Assembly (NCBI GenBank): GCA_023439835.1
Contig: JAEXUW010000009.1
Span: 1-64,000 of the forward strand
Source: Bacillota bacterium
GTDB taxonomy: Bacteria; Bacillota; Clostridia; Oscillospirales; Ruminococcaceae
Direction: 5' to 3'
Length of the DNA stretch: 64,000 nt
In this document: in pieces, positions 61,359 to 64,000 of the stretch
Numbering within the stretch: the stretch's first letter is position 1
Layout: each line of letters begins with the position of its first letter
Notes under the pieces: model-generated
Database searches by the model: none
Told to the model about the DNA's origin: nothing
The model's input: the letters and a program-made list of their open reading frames with translations, nothing else
Made by a program: the position numbers and the translations under genes

Positions 61359-62144
61359 GTGAGGAAGGTTCTAACGATTGCCGGCTCTGACTGTTCTGGC
61401 GGAGCAGGAATTCAAGCTGATATCAAAACAATTACCGCACACAAAATGTATGCTATGAGCGTTATCACCGCACTGACTGCGCAAAACACAGTCGGCGTTA
61501 CAGGTATTCATGATATACCTGACAGCTTTGTCGCAAAACAGCTTGATGCTGTTTTTTCAGATATTCGCCCCGATGCCGTAAAAATCGGAATGGTTTCAAA
61601 TGCCGCTATTATACGGGTTATTGCAAAAAAGCTCAAGGAATACGACGCTGAAAACATTGTTATTGACCCTGTTATGATTTCAACAAGCGGAAGCAGTCTG
61701 CTTTCAATTGATGCGGCAGAAGCCCTTGTTAATATTCTTCTTCCTCTCGGGAAAATAATCACACCCAACCTTGCCGAAGCTCAGTTTCTTTCATCAGTAA
61801 AAATTTCCTCACTAAATGAAATGGTCAGAGCAGCTGAGATTATTTCAGAAAAATTTTGTACTCAAGGCTCTGTTTTGATTAAGGGCGGTCATCTTGACGA
61901 ATCAGCCGACGACCTGTTGTTCTATAACAAAAAGCCGATATGGTTCCCCGCTGATAAAATACTTACAAAAAACACTCATGGAACAGGCTGTACTCTGTCA
62001 TCTTCTATCGCTTGCTTTTTAGCTGACGGTCTGAGCGAAGAGGAAAGCGTTTATCATGCAAAGTTATATGTCACAGGGGCACTAAATGCCGATTTAAACC
62101 TTGGAAAAGGAAGCGGCCCGCTCAATCACTGTTATGCTTTATAA
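61359..62144 (+). CDS. thiD: Hydroxymethylpyrimidine/phosphomethylpyrimidine kinase
   Basis: 261 residues; GTG 61359 with AAGGGGG 8 bases upstream, preferred over a start at 61287 inside thiE. Two-step kinase giving HMP-PP. Visible: LTIAGSDCSGGAGIQADIK, MVSNAAII, DPVMISTSG, LIKGGHL and KNTHGTGCTLSSSIA. Last gene of the thiamine operon. Confidence 0.93.
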   Translation: MRKVLTIAGSDCSGGAGIQADIKTITAHKMYAMSVITALTAQNTVGVTGIHDIPDSFVAKQLDAVFSDIRPDAVKIGMVSNAAIIRVIAKKLKEYDAENIVIDPVMISTSGSSLLSIDAAEALVNILLPLGKIITPNLAEAQFLSSVKISSLNEMVRAAEIISEKFCTQGSVLIKGGHLDESADDLLFYNKKPIWFPADKILTKNTHGTGCTLSSSIACFLADGLSEEESVYHAKLYVTGALNADLNLGKGSGPLNHCYAL

Positions 62145-62157
62145 AAATACATAATTA

Positions 62158-62198
62158 AACAGGCAATTAAGCATTTAGCTTAGCTGCCTGTTCTTTAT
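62158..62198 (+). terminator. Terminator of the thiamine operon
   Basis: AACAGGCA (62158-62165) and TGCCTGTT (62185-62192) with TAAGC/GCTTA inside, followed by CTTTATTT. Confidence 0.8.
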
Positions 62199-62861
62199 TT
62201 ACTTCTTGATATTCCCGATGAAATTTTCTTTGGCTTGCCTTACATGCTCTGAAGTCAGAAATTCTGATGAATCCCCATCATGCTTTTTAAGAGCATCAAG
62301 GATTTTTCTGTGCTCTGATGCGGCAAGCGTGGGGCGACCGCTAGTCTGAAATGACATTTCTCTCGCTTTTTGAATGTAATGGTGAAAGCCCATCAAAGTA
62401 TGCGTCATAATCCTGCTGTTACAGGCTGAGAATATGATTTCGTGAAATTTGTTGTCAAGCTGCCACACCTGAAGTACGTCATTTTTTTCCGCATAAAACT
62501 CCTGAAGCTCAACGACATTTTCAAGGCGCTCAAGCTCCTCATCGGTGATATTCTGCGCTGCCCATCGTGCGGCAAGCCCTTCAAGCACCATTCTCAAAGT
62601 ATATATATCCTCAATATCCTTTTGTGAAACTCCAATTACAATTGCGCCCTTGTTCGGAATAGTTTTAACAAGACCTTCGAGCTCAAGCTGGCGAAGAGCC
62701 TCTCGAACTGGGGTTCTGCTCACACCAAGCTCCTGCGATAGCTTTAGCTCAATCAAGCTGTCGCCCGCTTTTAAGTTCCCGTCAAGTATTGCCCTTTCAA
62801 TTTCTGAAAAAACCTGCGCCCTGAGTGAATGTGCGTCATCCATTGATATTATCTTATTCAT
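62199..62861 (-). CDS. GntR-family regulator with FCD domain
   Basis: 220 residues; ATG 62861 with GAAGGGAA upstream, 14 bases after the stop of the citrate-synthase-like gene. N-terminal winged helix (LSQELGVSRTPVREALRQLE; GLVKTIPNKGAIV) and C-terminal FCD domain with the metal-binding His/Asp set (QLDNKFHEIIF; SEHRKIL; TSEHV). Such FadR-type proteins sense small carboxylates. Co-transcribed with the adjacent Re-citrate-synthase-like gene, so citrate or a related acid is a possible effector. Confidence 0.9.
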   Translation of the reverse strand: MNKIISMDDAHSLRAQVFSEIERAILDGNLKAGDSLIELKLSQELGVSRTPVREALRQLELEGLVKTIPNKGAIVIGVSQKDIEDIYTLRMVLEGLAARWAAQNITDEELERLENVVELQEFYAEKNDVLQVWQLDNKFHEIIFSACNSRIMTHTLMGFHHYIQKAREMSFQTSGRPTLAASEHRKILDALKKHDGDSSEFLTSEHVRQAKENFIGNIKK

Positions 62862-62875
62862 GAGATTCCCTTCAC

Positions 62876-64000
62876 TTAAAATCTTTCGGGGGAAAATTCA
62901 GCGATTTTTTCAACAAGCTCTTCATCACTGATGGTAGTCTGGCGTCCGTCTTCATATTCGGCATCAATCCACTCCTTGAGTTTAAGAACAAGCTCATCCT
63001 TCTTGTCGATTTTCTTTTCATCGGGAAGATCGTAGTAGTTGTTAATCCAATAAGCTATTCCGGCAAGCCCAGAAGTATTGCTGACAGCGACTGCGATTGG
63101 TCTGTTAAGAATTTTTTTCGTATCAAAAATATTATAAATTTCCTCATCCTTTAACAAACCGTCGGCATGGATACCGGCACGTGTGACGTTGAAGTGCTTT
63201 CCGACAAACGGTGTCATTGCGGGAATAGTGTAGCCGATTTCCTTTTCAAAATATTCAGCAATGTCCGTAATGGCTGTTGTGTCCATTCCGTCTGTTGTGC
63301 CCCTGATTGAAGCATACTCGAATACCATTGCCTCAAGCGGAACATTCCCTGTTCTTTCGCCTATTCCCAAAAGTGAGCAGTTCACAGCGGAGGCACCATA
63401 AAGCCATGCGGTTGTAGCATTTGATACACCCTTATAAAAATCGTTATGCCCATGCCACTCAAGCATTTCAGAGGGAACCTCAGCATAATGCTGAAGTCCA
63501 TAAATAATTCCGGGAACACTTCTTGGCAAGGCAACACCCGTATAAGGAAGTCCGTATCCCATAGTGTCACAGGCACGGATTTTAACAGGGATTCCAGCCT
63601 GTTTACCCATATCCATCAGTGCACTCGCAAACGGAACAACAAAGCCAAAAAAGTCCGCTCTGGTAATATCCTCAAAATGACATCTTGGATTAACACCCGC
63701 CTCAATACAATCAGATATAACCGACAGATAATGGTCAAGAGCCTGTTTTCTCGTCATGTTCAGCTTTTTAAATATGTGGTAATCAGAACAGGATACTAAA
63801 ACACCTGTTTCTTTTATGCCAATATCCTTAACAAGCTTGAAATCCTGCTTCAACGCCCTTATCCATGTTGTAACCTCGGGGAATTTGTAGCCCTTTGACA
63901 TACATAAATCAAGTGCTTCCCTATCCTTTTTGCTGTATACGAAAAATTCAGTCTGTCTGATAAGCCCCTTAGGTCCGCTTAAACGGTGAAGAAGATCAAA
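62876..64000 (-). CDS. Re-citrate-synthase-like HMGL-family enzyme, 5' end beyond the window
   Basis: 374 residues visible; the reading frame continues unbroken to base 64000, so the start codon is outside. HMGL-like barrel enzyme of the isopropylmalate/homocitrate group that condenses acetyl-CoA with a 2-oxo acid. Visible: PRCHFEDITRADFFGFV, EWHGHNDFYKGVSNATTAW, LLGIGERTGNVPLEAM and HFNVTRAGIHADGL. These fit the Re-type citrate synthase of Clostridium (HGHND, GERTGN). The C-terminal regulatory domain of LeuA is absent, as expected. Homocitrate or isopropylmalate synthase remain alternatives. Confidence 0.8.
   Translation of the reverse strand, partial: FDLLHRLSGPKGLIRQTEFFVYSKKDREALDLCMSKGYKFPEVTTWIRALKQDFKLVKDIGIKETGVLVSCSDYHIFKKLNMTRKQALDHYLSVISDCIEAGVNPRCHFEDITRADFFGFVVPFASALMDMGKQAGIPVKIRACDTMGYGLPYTGVALPRSVPGIIYGLQHYAEVPSEMLEWHGHNDFYKGVSNATTAWLYGASAVNCSLLGIGERTGNVPLEAMVFEYASIRGTTDGMDTTAITDIAEYFEKEIGYTIPAMTPFVGKHFNVTRAGIHADGLLKDEEIYNIFDTKKILNRPIAVAVSNTSGLAGIAYWINNYYDLPDEKKIDKKDELVLKLKEWIDAEYEDGRQTTISDEELVEKIAEFSPERF

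Noticed and set aside
1..64000. CRISPR arrays, insertion sequences, prophage genes
   Set aside because: I looked for regularly spaced direct repeats, transposase motifs and phage structural genes and saw none.

Overview
The window looks like a chromosomal segment of a Gram-positive, AT-leaning member of the Clostridia, most likely an anaerobic gut bacterium of the Oscillospirales/Ruminococcus type. The evidence is a sortase-type NPKTG anchor on a pectate lyase, T-box and TPP riboswitch control, a small SRP RNA just upstream of dnaX, a PadR/DUF1700/DUF4097/PspC operon, a citramalate route to isoleucine, a Re-citrate-synthase-like enzyme and carboxyspermidine-type polyamine genes. Genes have strong GGAGG-type ribosome binding sites, and many have near-consensus sigma-A promoters with 16-17 base spacers. 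I see no insertion sequence, phage or CRISPR array.

Layout. (1) 1-946: a broken MutS-family fragment and mostly non-coding DNA. (2) 962-6859: a wall-anchored multidomain family-9-type pectate lyase, then a soluble MCP-like receptor whose leader contains a terminator-shaped hairpin. (3) 6965-20467, minus strand: a roughly 13.5 kb, 14-gene sugar operon with an RpiR regulator first. It holds two split transketolases, two FGGY kinases, a ribose-type ABC transporter, a TIM-barrel isomerase, a cyclase-family metalloprotein, an RpiB paralogue and an HPr-like protein without the phospho-histidine. The set resembles a branched-pentose (apiose-like) pathway. Together with the pectinase next door it suggests use of plant cell-wall sugars, but the substrate is inference. 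(4) 20772-29949: a CPA2 antiporter; then a T-box (probable Ile specifier) with ilvB and cimA; a divergent LysR regulator; leuC, leuD and leuB; and tRNA-Leu(GAG). These fit isoleucine synthesis through citramalate. (5) 30051-33192: a CAAX-type membrane protease and a two-gene carboxy(nor)spermidine operon. (6) 33572-40960: a 2462-residue NdvB-like protein with a GT84-type synthase and a GH94-type phosphorylase region. (7) 40991-50788: a GGDEF protein, family 4 uracil-DNA glycosylase, PduL, DUF3892, the PadR envelope operon, an AraC regulator, an ABC-F ATPase, a two-part ThrE exporter and an anchored SGNH hydrolase. (8) 50809-54093: SRP RNA, dnaX (with a possible programmed frameshift site), ybaB, recR and tadA. 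(9) 54121-56952: a GntR-controlled ABC transporter that includes a 51-residue membrane protein. (10) 56991-62198: a lipoprotein and a TPP-riboswitch thiamine operon, thiC-thiW-thiM-thiE-thiD, with a second 'half' TPP element before thiW. (11) 62199-64000: an FCD-type GntR regulator and a Re-citrate-synthase-like gene that runs off the right edge.

The observations I rate highest are the duplicated transketolase/kinase operon, the half TPP riboswitch whose spacing matches the intact one 1.5 kb away, the terminator-like leader of the MCP-like gene, the A7 slip site in dnaX that would give a gamma-like truncated subunit, and the Ile T-box in front of a citramalate operon.
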